From Chryseobacterium sp. 18061 (lineage in GTDB: Bacteria > Pseudomonadota > Gammaproteobacteria > Enterobacterales > Enterobacteriaceae): a stretch of 53,252 bases of DNA. The position numbers were made by a program, and so were the translations under genes. Positions within the stretch are counted from its first letter, which is position 1. Every line of letters starts with the position of its first letter. Location of the stretch: NCBI GenBank assembly GCA_902706205.1, contig CACSKA010000016.1, forward strand, positions 1-53,252. The letters are read 5' to 3'. Shown here in pieces: positions 6,484-14,041 of this stretch. The notes under the pieces were generated by a model that was not told the origin of the DNA, did no database searches, and saw only the letters and a list, made by a program, of their open reading frames with translations.

Positions 6484-7311
6484 ATGATCCGTTTAGCTAC
6501 CCGTTATGCTGCACCGACTTTTATGCGCCAGAATCGTCCGCTGACCACTGATGAACTGATGCGCGTTGTGCCGAGTGCGTTCTCTGCTGACAAGCATGAA
6601 TCCCGTTCTGAGCGCTACACTTACATCCCGACGATCACCCTTATCGACCGTCTGCGCGCGGAAGGGTTTGAACCGTATTACGCGAGCCAGTCCCGCGTGC
6701 GCGACAGCTCCCGCCGCGAGTTCACCAAGCACCTGCTGCGCCTTCGCCGTGGCAACAATTTTTCTGGCACCGAAGTGCCGGAAATCCTGCTGCTGAACAG
6801 CCACGATGGCTCAAGCAGTTACAAAATGGTGCCGGGAATGTATCGCCAGGTCTGCTCAAATGGTCTGGTGTGCTGGAAGTCGTTCGGTGAGATCAGAATT
6901 CCACACAAAGGCGACATCGCAGGGCAGGTTATCGAGGGCGCGTATGAGGTGCTGGGCATCTTTGACAACATCACCGACAACATCGAAAAAATGAAAAGTG
7001 TGCAGGTCACTGATGCAGAGCGCCAGCTGCTGGGCCGTCTGTCTCTGGAGTATAAATATGACGGCAAGACTGCCCCGGTCACTGCCGACAGAATTCTTGC
7101 TCCGCGCCGTTTTGAAGACAAAAAAATGGATTTGTGGAGCACCTTTAACGTGATTCAGGAGAACCTGATCAAAGGTGGTTTGCCTGGAAGGACCGCGCAG
7201 GGGCGTAACGCCAGAACCCGACCGGTGACCGGTATTGATGGCGACATCAAACTGAATCAGGCGCTCTGGAAGATGGCAGAGGAGTTTGCAATTCTGAAAG
7301 CCGGAGCCTGA
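6484..7311 (+). CDS. DUF932 domain-containing protein
   Basis: A 275-residue soluble protein of the DUF932 family, widespread on plasmids and in phage-like islands; function unknown. Family features visible are the N-terminal LTTDELMRVVPSAFSA, the central EILLLNSHDGSSSYKMVPG, and CSNGLVCW. The ribosome site AAGGAG lies 8 bases before the ATG. It is full length, with a clear intrinsic terminator directly after the stop. It is the last gene before the oriT region and, given the predicted nick polarity, lies in the early-entering strand. Confidence 0.9.
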   Translation: MIRLATRYAAPTFMRQNRPLTTDELMRVVPSAFSADKHESRSERYTYIPTITLIDRLRAEGFEPYYASQSRVRDSSRREFTKHLLRLRRGNNFSGTEVPEILLLNSHDGSSSYKMVPGMYRQVCSNGLVCWKSFGEIRIPHKGDIAGQVIEGAYEVLGIFDNITDNIEKMKSVQVTDAERQLLGRLSLEYKYDGKTAPVTADRILAPRRFEDKKMDLWSTFNVIQENLIKGGLPGRTAQGRNARTRPVTGIDGDIKLNQALWKMAEEFAILKAGA

Positions 7312-7318
7312 AAATTTT

Positions 7319-7342
7319 ACCGCCCATGACGTGGGCGGTTTT
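7319..7342 (+). terminator. Intrinsic terminator after the DUF932 gene
   Basis: ACCGCCCA and TGGGCGGT form a perfect 8-bp stem with loop TGACG, followed by TTTTC, starting 8 bp after the stop codon. Confidence 0.85.
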
Positions 7343-7363
7343 CGCATATGGCGCGGGCTTACT

Positions 7364-7684
7364 TCACGCCGCGCTGTTTTCAGATTGACCATTTTTTACT
7401 GACCTGCGCGCGGCGCTGGCTTTCTTCGGTGACTTTCCTTTCGCCTCGCGAATAACCTCTGCAATCGCTTTCTTACTGAAACTTAACGCCATCCCATCCA
7501 GCACCGATTTTATATCGGTGGCGCTATAGCCCTTCACTTTTACCAGCTGAATCAGATCATCTTTCAGCGATTCCAGAACATCACCACGGGACAACCTTTT
7601 TTTTGACAGGTCGGGTAAATCTGCCAGTTTCATTTTTGCAGCGTTCACTTCTTCTTCGGTAAAGAACTTTTTCACCGTTGTCAT
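7364..7684 (-). CDS. mobC: MobC-like oriT-associated accessory protein
   Basis: A 106-residue, highly basic protein (MTTVKKFFTEEEVNAAKMKL at the start, KGKSPKKASAARRSVKN near the end). It is transcribed divergently from nikA across oriT. The central part (DVLESLKDDLIQLVKVKGYS, DIKSVLDGMALSFSKKAIAE) looks like a helical DNA-binding segment with a helix-turn-helix-like pattern. Genes in this position on MOBP plasmids are often named mobC and act as accessory DNA-binding proteins at oriT. The name is by position and general character, not by a diagnostic motif. The start codon has TAAATGACAACGG context, with an AAGGTGG site upstream. Confidence 0.6.
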   Translation of the reverse strand: MTTVKKFFTEEEVNAAKMKLADLPDLSKKRLSRGDVLESLKDDLIQLVKVKGYSATDIKSVLDGMALSFSKKAIAEVIREAKGKSPKKASAARRSVKNGQSENSAA

Positions 7685-7868
7685 TTATCCACCTTTTTAT
7701 TTTTGCGGTTTTTTGTGCACGACGAAATAACCAAATCGCACGGGCTTACCCGGCGGTTTCAGAAAGAATAATGGAAAAATTGAGTGATGCACATCGTCAT
7801 TTTCAACTTTTTATTAACCTTAAGTTAAATTATCTGTCACCACCGGCAATGTCGGATAAAATGTATTT

Positions 7869-7930
7869 AAGGACGGGACAGGAAATGTTTTGTCATTACC
7901 GTCTGCACGCAGACAGCAATGACAAAACGA
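7869..7930 (-). other. oriT: Origin of transfer (oriT): nested inverted repeats plus nic-like site
   Basis: The spacer between the divergent mobC-like gene and nikA carries GTTTTGTCATT (7887-7897) and AATGACAAAAC (7918-7928) as outer arms. Inside these lie GTCTG (7901-7905) and CAGAC (7910-7914) around CACG. On the minus strand, just 3' of this repeat, lies TTTCCTGTCCCGTCC. This resembles the MOBP/R64-type nick sequence ending in CCTG, with the predicted cut after CCTG. A repeat placed 5' of nic is the usual binding site for the NikA-type accessory protein. The polarity would send the left side of the window into the recipient first. Confidence 0.75.
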
Positions 7931-7980
7931 CCTGGTCAGGGCTTCGCCCCGACACCCCAGCACCGTGCACAGGTTGAGTT

Positions 7981-8322
7981 ATGGCTAAAAGTGAAAAGCG
8001 TCAAAGGAACACTCTCATTCAGCTTCGTTGTACAGAAGATGAAGCTGAGACAATCAAGAAGAAGGCTGCAGCCGCAGGACTCACAACGTCCGAACTCCTG
8101 CGCCGTTCAGCCCTTAATCGTCGCATCATGGTGCGAACGGACATCCGGATGATGAACGAACTCAAGCGGCTGGGCGGTCTGCAAAAGCATCTCTTCATGC
8201 AGATGCAGGCCACCATGACGACCGAACTCAGTCGTCAGTATTCAGAGGTGCTCTCGGGCATCGTAACGGCAATCAATGCGCTGGACATGACACCGGTTCC
8301 GGCAGAGGACATTAAAGACTGA
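7981..8322 (+). CDS. nikA: NikA-like relaxosome accessory protein
   Basis: A 113-residue basic protein of the NikA/MobC-type ribbon-helix-helix family, which binds the oriT inverted repeat and helps the relaxase nick. The N-terminus shows the strand-helix-helix pattern (NTLIQLRCTEDEAETIKKKA, then AGLTTSELLRRSALNRRI). The second half is helical (LKRLGGLQKHLFMQMQATM). It starts 53 bp from the oriT repeat, and its TGA overlaps the ATG of nikB by one base, so the two are translationally coupled. The size matches R64 NikA closely. Confidence 0.88.
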   Translation: MAKSEKRQRNTLIQLRCTEDEAETIKKKAAAAGLTTSELLRRSALNRRIMVRTDIRMMNELKRLGGLQKHLFMQMQATMTTELSRQYSEVLSGIVTAINALDMTPVPAEDIKD

Positions 8323-10283
8323 TGAACGTCATCATTCCGCCAAAGCGTCGTGACAAAAGGAGCAGCTTTAAAACGCTGGTCGCCTATGTCAGCACCCGGG
8401 AGGAAAAGAAACCGGGCGATGCGATTGTCTCTCCTGAGGAGCATGTGGTGGCTGCGGGCACCACCGTTTCCACGCCGGGATTTGGTCAGCTGGTTGATTA
8501 CGTCGGACGTAAAGCCGCCGCGCCTGCCACGCAGATTGTCAGCATTTCACCTGAGGGGATTTCACGCGTCCTCTCAGGTGAAGTGCTGTGTGAAACCAGC
8601 TGCTTTTCGCTGGACACGGCGGCTGCCGAAATGAACATGACGGCGATGCAAAATCGTCACTGCAAAGATCCTGTCTATCACTTCATCCTGACCTGGCAGA
8701 GTGACGAGAACCCGTCACCGGATGCGATTTTCCGCTCCGTGCGCTACAGCCTGGAACAGCTCGGGATGAAGGACCACCAGTATGTCGCCGCCATTCACCT
8801 CGATACCGATAACGTGCACTGTCATGTGTCGGCGAACCGGGTGCACCCTGAGACTTTACGCGCACAAAATATGTGGAATGATGCCGACACACTGCAGAAG
8901 TGCTGTCGTGTACTCGAGCGTGAGTTTGGGTTCAACGTCGACAACGGCAGCTGGCATATGGATGCGTACGGCGACCTGCACCGGACCCGTCGTGATATGC
9001 CGGCGGCACCCGTTGGGGCAGCGAAGCGTGAGATTTTTTCCGACCGCGAAAGCCTGCACGGTTACGCGGTGCGCGAAACCCGCCAGATGCTCACTGATTT
9101 TGCCGAACAGGATGTGCTGAGCTGGGAGCTGCTGCATAACGTGATGTATACCCGTGGCCTCGGTATCCGGGAGCAGAACGGCGGACTTGCCGTGTACAGC
9201 CTGATCACGCCTGATGGTGTTAGTGTCAAAGCCTCAGATGTGCACCCGGCTATCAGCCTGCCGGCAATGAAAGCCCGCTGCGGTGAGTATCAGCCAGCGC
9301 CTCCGGTGTCGTCTGATTCGGCCGAGGATGGCGTGCTGCTGATGGATTCGTTCTACATGCCACAGCTGCATGTTCGCGATCAGGAACTGCGCCGCGAACG
9401 TCGTGAAGCGCGGGCGATCGCCCGGGATATTTTGCGAGCCCGCTACGATGCATATCGTGACGGCTGGGATAAACCTGATCTGCGCGCGGGAGAACGTTTC
9501 CGCCAGATCTCATCGCACTGTGTGCTCAGAAAAGCGCACATTCGTCAGTCAGTGCGCGACCCACTGCTGCGCAAGCTGATGTATCGCGTGGCCGAGTTTG
9601 AAAAGATGAAGGCCATGGCAGAATTGCGGCTGACGTTACGTGAGGAGCGTCAGGCCATCCGGGACACCGGTGAACATCGACCGCTCAGCTGGAAAACGTG
9701 GGTTGAGCGTGAAGCGCTGCAGGGTGATGTGGCGGCCATCAGTCAGATGCGCGGCTGGGCGTACCGTGAGAAACGCCGGGTGCGTCAGGATGTCATGCGA
9801 CAGCCTGAACCTGCGATCATTATTCACTTTGCACAGGGGGATGATGTGACGTCGTTCAGAACCAGTGAACACGAAACCCGTCTGCATCGTGATGGCTCAG
9901 TCAGTTATCTGCGCGAGGGCAAACCGGCAGTGACCGATTTCGGCAATCGGGTGGAAGTGTATGCGGCATCCGACAGTCAGTCCGACAGGTTTAACAACGA
10001 TCTTGCCGCGGAGCTGGCAGCATGGCGCAGTGGTTCCCATGTTGTGGTGACCGGAGAACAGACTGCCGTGAACCGCGTTCTTTATTCCGGCGCGGTGCGT
10101 AATATCACTAAAGATGACGGGAAGCCATTTGCGGTCAGCGACCATCAGCAGATGATGAATGTCCGTGCAACGGAAGACAGCCTGCGTCAGCGGGAGGTAC
10201 CAGACGGGCTTCGTTATGCCGAACCACAGACCCGGGACGATGACAGTGTGCGTCCGGTCAGACCAGTTCTACCACGACCATAA
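8322..10283 (+). CDS. nikB: NikB-like MOBP relaxase
   Basis: This 653-residue protein nicks oriT and stays bound to the 5' end. Motif I is SSFKTLVAYVST with Tyr22 as the likely nucleophile, the same place as in RP4 TraI. Motif III is HLDTDNVHCHVSANRVHP (about residues 158-175), the HxDxxNxHxH metal-binding histidines. A helical region rich in Arg and Glu follows. The C-terminal part contains an LPD7-type domain (about residues 490-590: RLHRDGSVSYLREGKPAVTD). The protein is shorter than R64 NikB and closer to the size seen on IncL/M-type plasmids. In R64 nikAB lie next to trbC; here they sit at the opposite end, before the pil genes. Confidence 0.92.
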   Translation: MNVIIPPKRRDKRSSFKTLVAYVSTREEKKPGDAIVSPEEHVVAAGTTVSTPGFGQLVDYVGRKAAAPATQIVSISPEGISRVLSGEVLCETSCFSLDTAAAEMNMTAMQNRHCKDPVYHFILTWQSDENPSPDAIFRSVRYSLEQLGMKDHQYVAAIHLDTDNVHCHVSANRVHPETLRAQNMWNDADTLQKCCRVLEREFGFNVDNGSWHMDAYGDLHRTRRDMPAAPVGAAKREIFSDRESLHGYAVRETRQMLTDFAEQDVLSWELLHNVMYTRGLGIREQNGGLAVYSLITPDGVSVKASDVHPAISLPAMKARCGEYQPAPPVSSDSAEDGVLLMDSFYMPQLHVRDQELRRERREARAIARDILRARYDAYRDGWDKPDLRAGERFRQISSHCVLRKAHIRQSVRDPLLRKLMYRVAEFEKMKAMAELRLTLREERQAIRDTGEHRPLSWKTWVEREALQGDVAAISQMRGWAYREKRRVRQDVMRQPEPAIIIHFAQGDDVTSFRTSEHETRLHRDGSVSYLREGKPAVTDFGNRVEVYAASDSQSDRFNNDLAAELAAWRSGSHVVVTGEQTAVNRVLYSGAVRNITKDDGKPFAVSDHQQMMNVRATEDSLRQREVPDGLRYAEPQTRDDDSVRPVRPVLPRP

Positions 10284-10393
10284 GGAGAGTTAATACGAAG
10301 ATATAAGTCAAACTGAAGTGCTTAGTCGCTGATTGCACAGGGTTGAAGGCCTGTACAACCAGCTCACCATTACAACCTGTTTGGGAGGCTGCC

Positions 10394-10963
10394 ATGGCTG
10401 CCATGGATCCTATTCATTTTCAAAAAACGATCAACCTTTTTCCGCAGCTCTCAGAGGCACAGGCCCTGAGTTGCTTCCTGTTTTCAACCAGCGCCAGTTA
10501 CAGTGAGATCTCAGAGCTACGCGGGAACTCGGCTGTTTCTGTGAAAAAGACGCTCGAGAAAGCACAACAAAATCTCGATCTCCCTTCTGTACAAGCCATC
10601 CGACCCATGTATCTGATCCGGGTCCTGTTCAGCGCCTTTTATTTCATGCGGACAGGAACGCAGCGGAGCACCTGCCTGAAAAATGACGTTCAACATTTTC
10701 TTCACCTGTGCCGTGATGAGGAAGCGCCAGTTCGTCTGTTACCCGAGCTGGATATTGAAAAGGCGCTGCTTATGTATTTGTACTGCTCAGGAGAAAGCAT
10801 ACAGGATATATGCGAAGCCTTTTCCTGCAGCGAAAGTGAGTTTCAGAATGAATTTGATACGCTATTAAAGGTACTTGAAATTAATTCACTGCAAAAACTT
10901 CGAATTATTTTACTGGCCAGACTCGAAGCTTTTTTGATCAATGTGAGCGTTAATCTAAATTAA
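10394..10963 (+). CDS. Transcriptional-regulator-like protein with two LuxR-type HTH repeats
   Basis: A 189-residue protein starting MAAMDPIHFQKTINLFPQLS. Residues about 20-65 (EAQALSCFLFSTSASYSEIS, then ELRGNSAVSVKKTLEKAQQN) follow the LuxR C-terminal HTH pattern. Residues about 120-180 (LDIEKALLMYLYCSGESIQD, then ICEAFSCSESEFQNEFDTLL) repeat it weakly. The ATG at 10394 is preferred over the TTG at 10343 because GGGAGG lies 6 bases upstream. In R64 the equivalent place between transfer regulators and the pil operon holds traB/traC, positive regulators of transfer; this gene may play that role. It is followed by a hairpin and large inverted repeats. Confidence 0.6.
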   Translation: MAAMDPIHFQKTINLFPQLSEAQALSCFLFSTSASYSEISELRGNSAVSVKKTLEKAQQNLDLPSVQAIRPMYLIRVLFSAFYFMRTGTQRSTCLKNDVQHFLHLCRDEEAPVRLLPELDIEKALLMYLYCSGESIQDICEAFSCSESEFQNEFDTLLKVLEINSLQKLRIILLARLEAFLINVSVNLN

Positions 10964-10973
10964 TACATCCTTC

Positions 10974-10992
10974 GCCCCATTCAAAATGGGGC
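10974..10992 (+). terminator. Intrinsic-terminator-like hairpin after the HTH gene
   Basis: GCCCCATT and AATGGGGC form a perfect 8-bp stem with a 3-base loop, 10 bp after the stop. The following sequence is AT-rich but the T run is delayed. Confidence 0.6.
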
Positions 10993-11036
10993 TTAACCTA
11001 AATTTTTGGCTTTTATTCGTCAGTATTTAGGTTAAG
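10992..11036. repeat. 12-bp inverted repeat with 21-bp spacer
   Basis: CTTAACCTAAAT (10992-11003) and ATTTAGGTTAAG (11025-11036) are exact complements. A run of seven T follows shortly after (TCTCTTTTTTT). It could be a second terminator or paired operator half-sites for a regulator. Confidence 0.7.
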
Positions 11037-11083
11037 TCTCTTTTTTTGATAATGAATTGTTAAGCACGATGTTAATAATTTGT

Positions 11084-11106
11084 CAATAACCTCCGGGAGG
11101 TTATTG
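11084..11106. promoter_or_regulatory. 23-bp perfect palindrome, operator candidate
   Basis: CAATAACCTCC and GGAGGTTATTG are exact complements around a single G. It lies 73 bp upstream of the small ribbon-helix-helix gene at 11180 in an AT-rich, promoter-like stretch, so it is a good candidate for a regulator-binding site. Confidence 0.6.
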
Positions 11107-11179
11107 CAGGTAATGAGATAAATCCTATTTAATGTATTCCATGAACTCTTTACGAACCCATTAATATAACGAGGCAGGC

Positions 11180-11386
11180 ATGTTAACAGCTAAAAAGGAC
11201 AACAGTATTTCAATGACGCTGTTTATGTTACCTGAACTGAATGCGTTGTTACACGCCTCGGCAAAGCGTTCCGGTCGAGCCAAGACGACTGAAGCGCTTT
11301 TCCGCCTTGAAGACCATCTCCGGTTGTTTGATTCGCTCGCCACACCAGGGCAACGTTTTCCGGTTGATGGCAACAATAATGGTTAA
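11180..11386 (+). CDS. Small ribbon-helix-helix-like DNA-binding protein, 68 aa
   Basis: The pattern NSISMTLFMLPELNALLHAS followed by AKRSGRAKTTEALFRLEDHL fits a strand-helix-helix (MetJ/Arc/TraY-like) fold: a short strand, a helix beginning at a Pro, a turn, and a second helix. GAGG lies about 7 bases before the ATG. It stands alone between an upstream palindrome and a downstream hairpin, as expected for a small autoregulated transfer regulator, possibly equivalent to TraA of I-complex plasmids. The function is inferred from fold and position only. Confidence 0.6.
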   Translation: MLTAKKDNSISMTLFMLPELNALLHASAKRSGRAKTTEALFRLEDHLRLFDSLATPGQRFPVDGNNNG

Positions 11387-11398
11387 GTATTGATCTCC

Positions 11399-11428
11399 AC
11401 CGGCGTTTATATCCGCCGGGGTATTTTC
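11399..11428 (+). terminator. Terminator-like hairpin after the RHH gene
   Basis: CCGGCG (11400-11405) and CGCCGG (11414-11419) form a 6-bp GC stem, followed by GGTATTTTCT, 13 bp after the stop codon. Confidence 0.55.
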
Positions 11429-11967
11429 TGCCTTAATTATGCGCTTTTGCGCAGGGCTGCGTTTTGCCCGAAATAACATCCACGCTCTTTAACAACGTGC
11501 CCGTTATTACCCTGAGCTCAAGGTCCTCTCTTGCCGGTATACCACACAGGTTACCGGAAGATGTCCGGAGGCTCCGTCATGGCCTGCAACACATCAGGGG
11601 AACCCGCCGGGAGGTGGGGCAGTGGCTGGAGCCGCAAATCACATTTTTTGCTCCAGCACTGGCCGGGACAGTGCAAAGTCGGAATTGTGGTGCGTTAACG
11701 TTATATCCCAACGAACAGCGTTCTATGTATCCGCGAGACAGGCCCCGGGGCGATCCGTCGGGTCTCCTGCATCCGGAGATTATTAGCCCTGCACACCCTG
11801 CAGGCGTGAACGGGCAACCCTGACGGTAATACTCCACATAGCGCTAAGTGACAAAGAGCAGTCTGTGCGGGCCCACTCCCTGGTGAGTGGGTCAGCCCGG
11901 AGTTGTTCATCCGTGATCCCAGTGACCTTTAAATCCCGCCAGATGCGGGTAAATTTTTGGAGGAAAC
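11429..11967. other. Intergenic region without a convincing gene
   Basis: A frame of 119 codons from 11464 is open but has an implausible amino-acid make-up and no ribosome site. A GC-rich hairpin (CCCACTC 11872-11878 with GAGTGGG 11885-11891, extended by outer CGGG/CCCG) lies about 75 bp before the next gene. It may be a leader or promoter region. Nothing further can be supported. Confidence 0.5.
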
Positions 11968-12318
11968 ATGAAACTTTCATCTGTAAAACGTGAAGCACTG
12001 CGCATGCAGTTTGGTGGATGCTGTGCCTTCTGCGGCAGTGAGTTGCCGGTGAGAGGCTGGCATGCCGAGTTTATCGGCGAAGATTTTGTCGTGGGTGGGG
12101 TCGTTGCAGCCTGTACGGATTGCAGGATCTCAAAAGGCAATGCCACGCCTGAAGCGTTCCGTGCGCTTCTTGCAGGCCAGGTAGAACGGGCAAAGCGGCA
12201 CAGTGCGAATTTTCGCACGGCGCTACGCTTCGGTCTGGTGTGCTCCGTGAAAACCCCGGTCAGATTCTGGTTCGAACGTTATCCCGCTGAACTGATGCAG
12301 GTGGCTCATCATTCCTGA
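11968..12318 (+). CDS. HNH-nuclease-like zinc-ribbon protein
   Basis: A 116-residue protein beginning MKLSSVKREALRMQFGGCCA. It has paired cysteine motifs CAFC (residues about 19-22) and CTDC (about 48-51) around a central WHAEFI...GGVVAACTDCRISKGN. This spacing and the final KGN are typical of HNH endonuclease-like domains. The classic first His is weakly represented (WHAEF), so activity is uncertain. A good ribosome site (GGAGG, 6 bases upstream) supports the start. It precedes the pil operon by about 230 bp. A role in transfer or as a selfish nuclease cannot be decided from sequence. Confidence 0.65.
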   Translation: MKLSSVKREALRMQFGGCCAFCGSELPVRGWHAEFIGEDFVVGGVVAACTDCRISKGNATPEAFRALLAGQVERAKRHSANFRTALRFGLVCSVKTPVRFWFERYPAELMQVAHHS

Positions 12319-12546
12319 TGTCGCAACCCGTGCCATTTCCTCTGACAGCCTCTTTCTGACACACCCTCATTACCGTTGAATGACACAGCATCCGCTGCCC
12401 GTCATTGCATTACTCACTCTGTTCCTCTGACAGTTATCGGGTTTTCCAGCGACTGACGTGCATTTCTTCAGCCTTTTCCAGCCAGGTCTGCATCCTGACA
12501 GAGGCGCGTGGTACACATTGCTGTTTTTCACCCCGGAGTTTCCTTT

Positions 12547-13578
12547 ATGTCATTTACCGAACGGGCAGGGGTCTTTCCACTCCTGCTGTTGACTGGCTGC
12601 GCGCAGCAGGCGGTCGTCACCGGGCCACCTTCTGGCGGGGTGGTGGACAGTATGCTGTCGCGCAGTGCTGCGGATATCAGCGAGATGCAGTACCGGCTTC
12701 ATCAGAGTGGCCCTTCAGCGCAGCGGCCTGTTTCCCCCTCAGCAAAACCAGCGGGTCAGCCACTGCTGTTGAAAACGTCAGGTTTGCCCGCTAAAAAGTT
12801 TGCGCCTGTCGTGCCCGCAACGGCTGCCGGCAACGGTCCTGCCAGTGGGTTTATTAAAACGGGAGGTGCAGAACCAACAATGCGTGGGGCACTGCGCAAA
12901 ATAATTCCATCGGGTCAGACCGTCATATTTGATAAAGCCGTGTCACCCGATACGCCGGAGCTGTGGCGATGGACAGGGAACGATCGCTGGCCGTTTGTCG
13001 TTGAGAAGATGCTGACACCGCACGGCCTGAAAGCCACGGTGAACCCGAAAGCAAACACTGTCACGGTTGAGCCGCTGCAGGCGACTAAACCACTGCTCGC
13101 GTCACCAACATCAATCTCGCCACCCGTACCGGCTAATCGGCCAGATAAACCCGGTGCCGCATTCGGCACTAAGCCGACTGCAACGCCTGCTCCCGGGCGC
13201 AATCCCTTCCGCGGTGATGCTGTGAGTCAAATGCCGCCGACCGCCGCGTCGTCTGCGCTCGTGCCTGTTAAATCCGTTATTCCGCCGGTTGTTGTGCCGG
13301 TGCGTCACTGGCGAATCGAACAGGGTAATACCGTCAAGGACTGGCTGTACAGCCAGGCGGCAGCTGAAGCCTGTACCGTGCCGGGTATCAAAAACTGGAC
13401 CGTGGCCTGGATGACACCGGTTAACTATCGCGTTGACGCCTCGCTGGTCTTTGAGGGTGATTTCCGCACGATGCTTAACCGCCTCTTTACTCTGTACGGC
13501 GGGGCAAAAGTACCGCTCTATGCCGGCGTGCGCTCCGCGCAGTGTGTCGTCTCCGTCGATGATAAGGAGGTCCAGTAA
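12547..13578 (+). CDS. pilL: PilL-like lipoprotein of the thin type IV pilus
   Basis: First gene of the pil operon. The start at 12547 (MSFTERAGVFPLLLLTGCAQ) gives a short signal ending in the lipobox LLTGC and has GGAG upstream, so it is preferred over the longer 12508 frame. The 343-residue protein has a low-complexity Pro/Ala middle. It also has two domains resembling secretin-associated N-domains or TcpQ (about residues 110-180 and 255-340), a layout known for PilL of R64, an outer-membrane-associated lipoprotein. The stop overlaps the ATG of pilM. No pilI, pilJ or pilK homologues are seen upstream. Confidence 0.85.
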   Translation: MSFTERAGVFPLLLLTGCAQQAVVTGPPSGGVVDSMLSRSAADISEMQYRLHQSGPSAQRPVSPSAKPAGQPLLLKTSGLPAKKFAPVVPATAAGNGPASGFIKTGGAEPTMRGALRKIIPSGQTVIFDKAVSPDTPELWRWTGNDRWPFVVEKMLTPHGLKATVNPKANTVTVEPLQATKPLLASPTSISPPVPANRPDKPGAAFGTKPTATPAPGRNPFRGDAVSQMPPTAASSALVPVKSVIPPVVVPVRHWRIEQGNTVKDWLYSQAAAEACTVPGIKNWTVAWMTPVNYRVDASLVFEGDFRTMLNRLFTLYGGAKVPLYAGVRSAQCVVSVDDKEVQ

Positions 13579-14015
13579 TGTTTATGTACTGGTTACTTAT
13601 CCTGTTTGCGGGTTTGTTTATTGGCGGCAGCTCGCCTGAACAGCGTGCAGTTGAACAGGCCGGGGTGTTGCAGGATCAGACTCAAACTCTGCAGGCCACC
13701 CAGATGGTGCGCTACATGAATCGCATCAATGACTGGCGTTACCAGAATCCGTCTGTCGATAACGTCAGCGTCACGGATGCGCAGCTTGCGGCCTGGATCC
13801 CGGTCACGGGCTTAAGCAATCTCATTTCAGGCGGGCGCACCTGGGTCTGGCGTACCAGCCAGCCCGGTCTTATGGCGGCACTTCTTGTCCAGACACGCCA
13901 GTCTGCACTGGTAGGGCAGGTGACGTCCCGTCGTCTGCTGGACAGTTCGGGTGCCGATATGCAATTCACCGTCCCGGCCGCCATTCCCAATGGCAGCGTG
14001 GTGTGGGTCAACTGA
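13578..14015 (+). CDS. pilM: PilM-like pilus biogenesis protein
   Basis: A 145-residue protein with an N-terminal membrane anchor (MYWLLILFAGLFIGG) and a periplasmic remainder rich in Gln and Ser. The size, position after pilL and one-base overlap (TAATG) match PilM of R64, an essential thin-pilus assembly factor unrelated to the actin-like PilM of Pseudomonas. GGAGG lies directly upstream. Confidence 0.85.
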   Translation: MFMYWLLILFAGLFIGGSSPEQRAVEQAGVLQDQTQTLQATQMVRYMNRINDWRYQNPSVDNVSVTDAQLAAWIPVTGLSNLISGGRTWVWRTSQPGLMAALLVQTRQSALVGQVTSRRLLDSSGADMQFTVPAAIPNGSVVWVN

Positions 14016-14041
14016 TTTTCCTTATCTGACAGGACACAGCA

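Noticed and set aside
10343..10393. TTG start for the HTH regulator
   Set aside because: Poor start context; ATG 10394 has a well-spaced GGGAGG site.
11464..11823. 119-codon plus-strand frame
   Set aside because: No ribosome site, unusual composition rich in Pro and Arg, and it runs through hairpin-bearing intergenic sequence.
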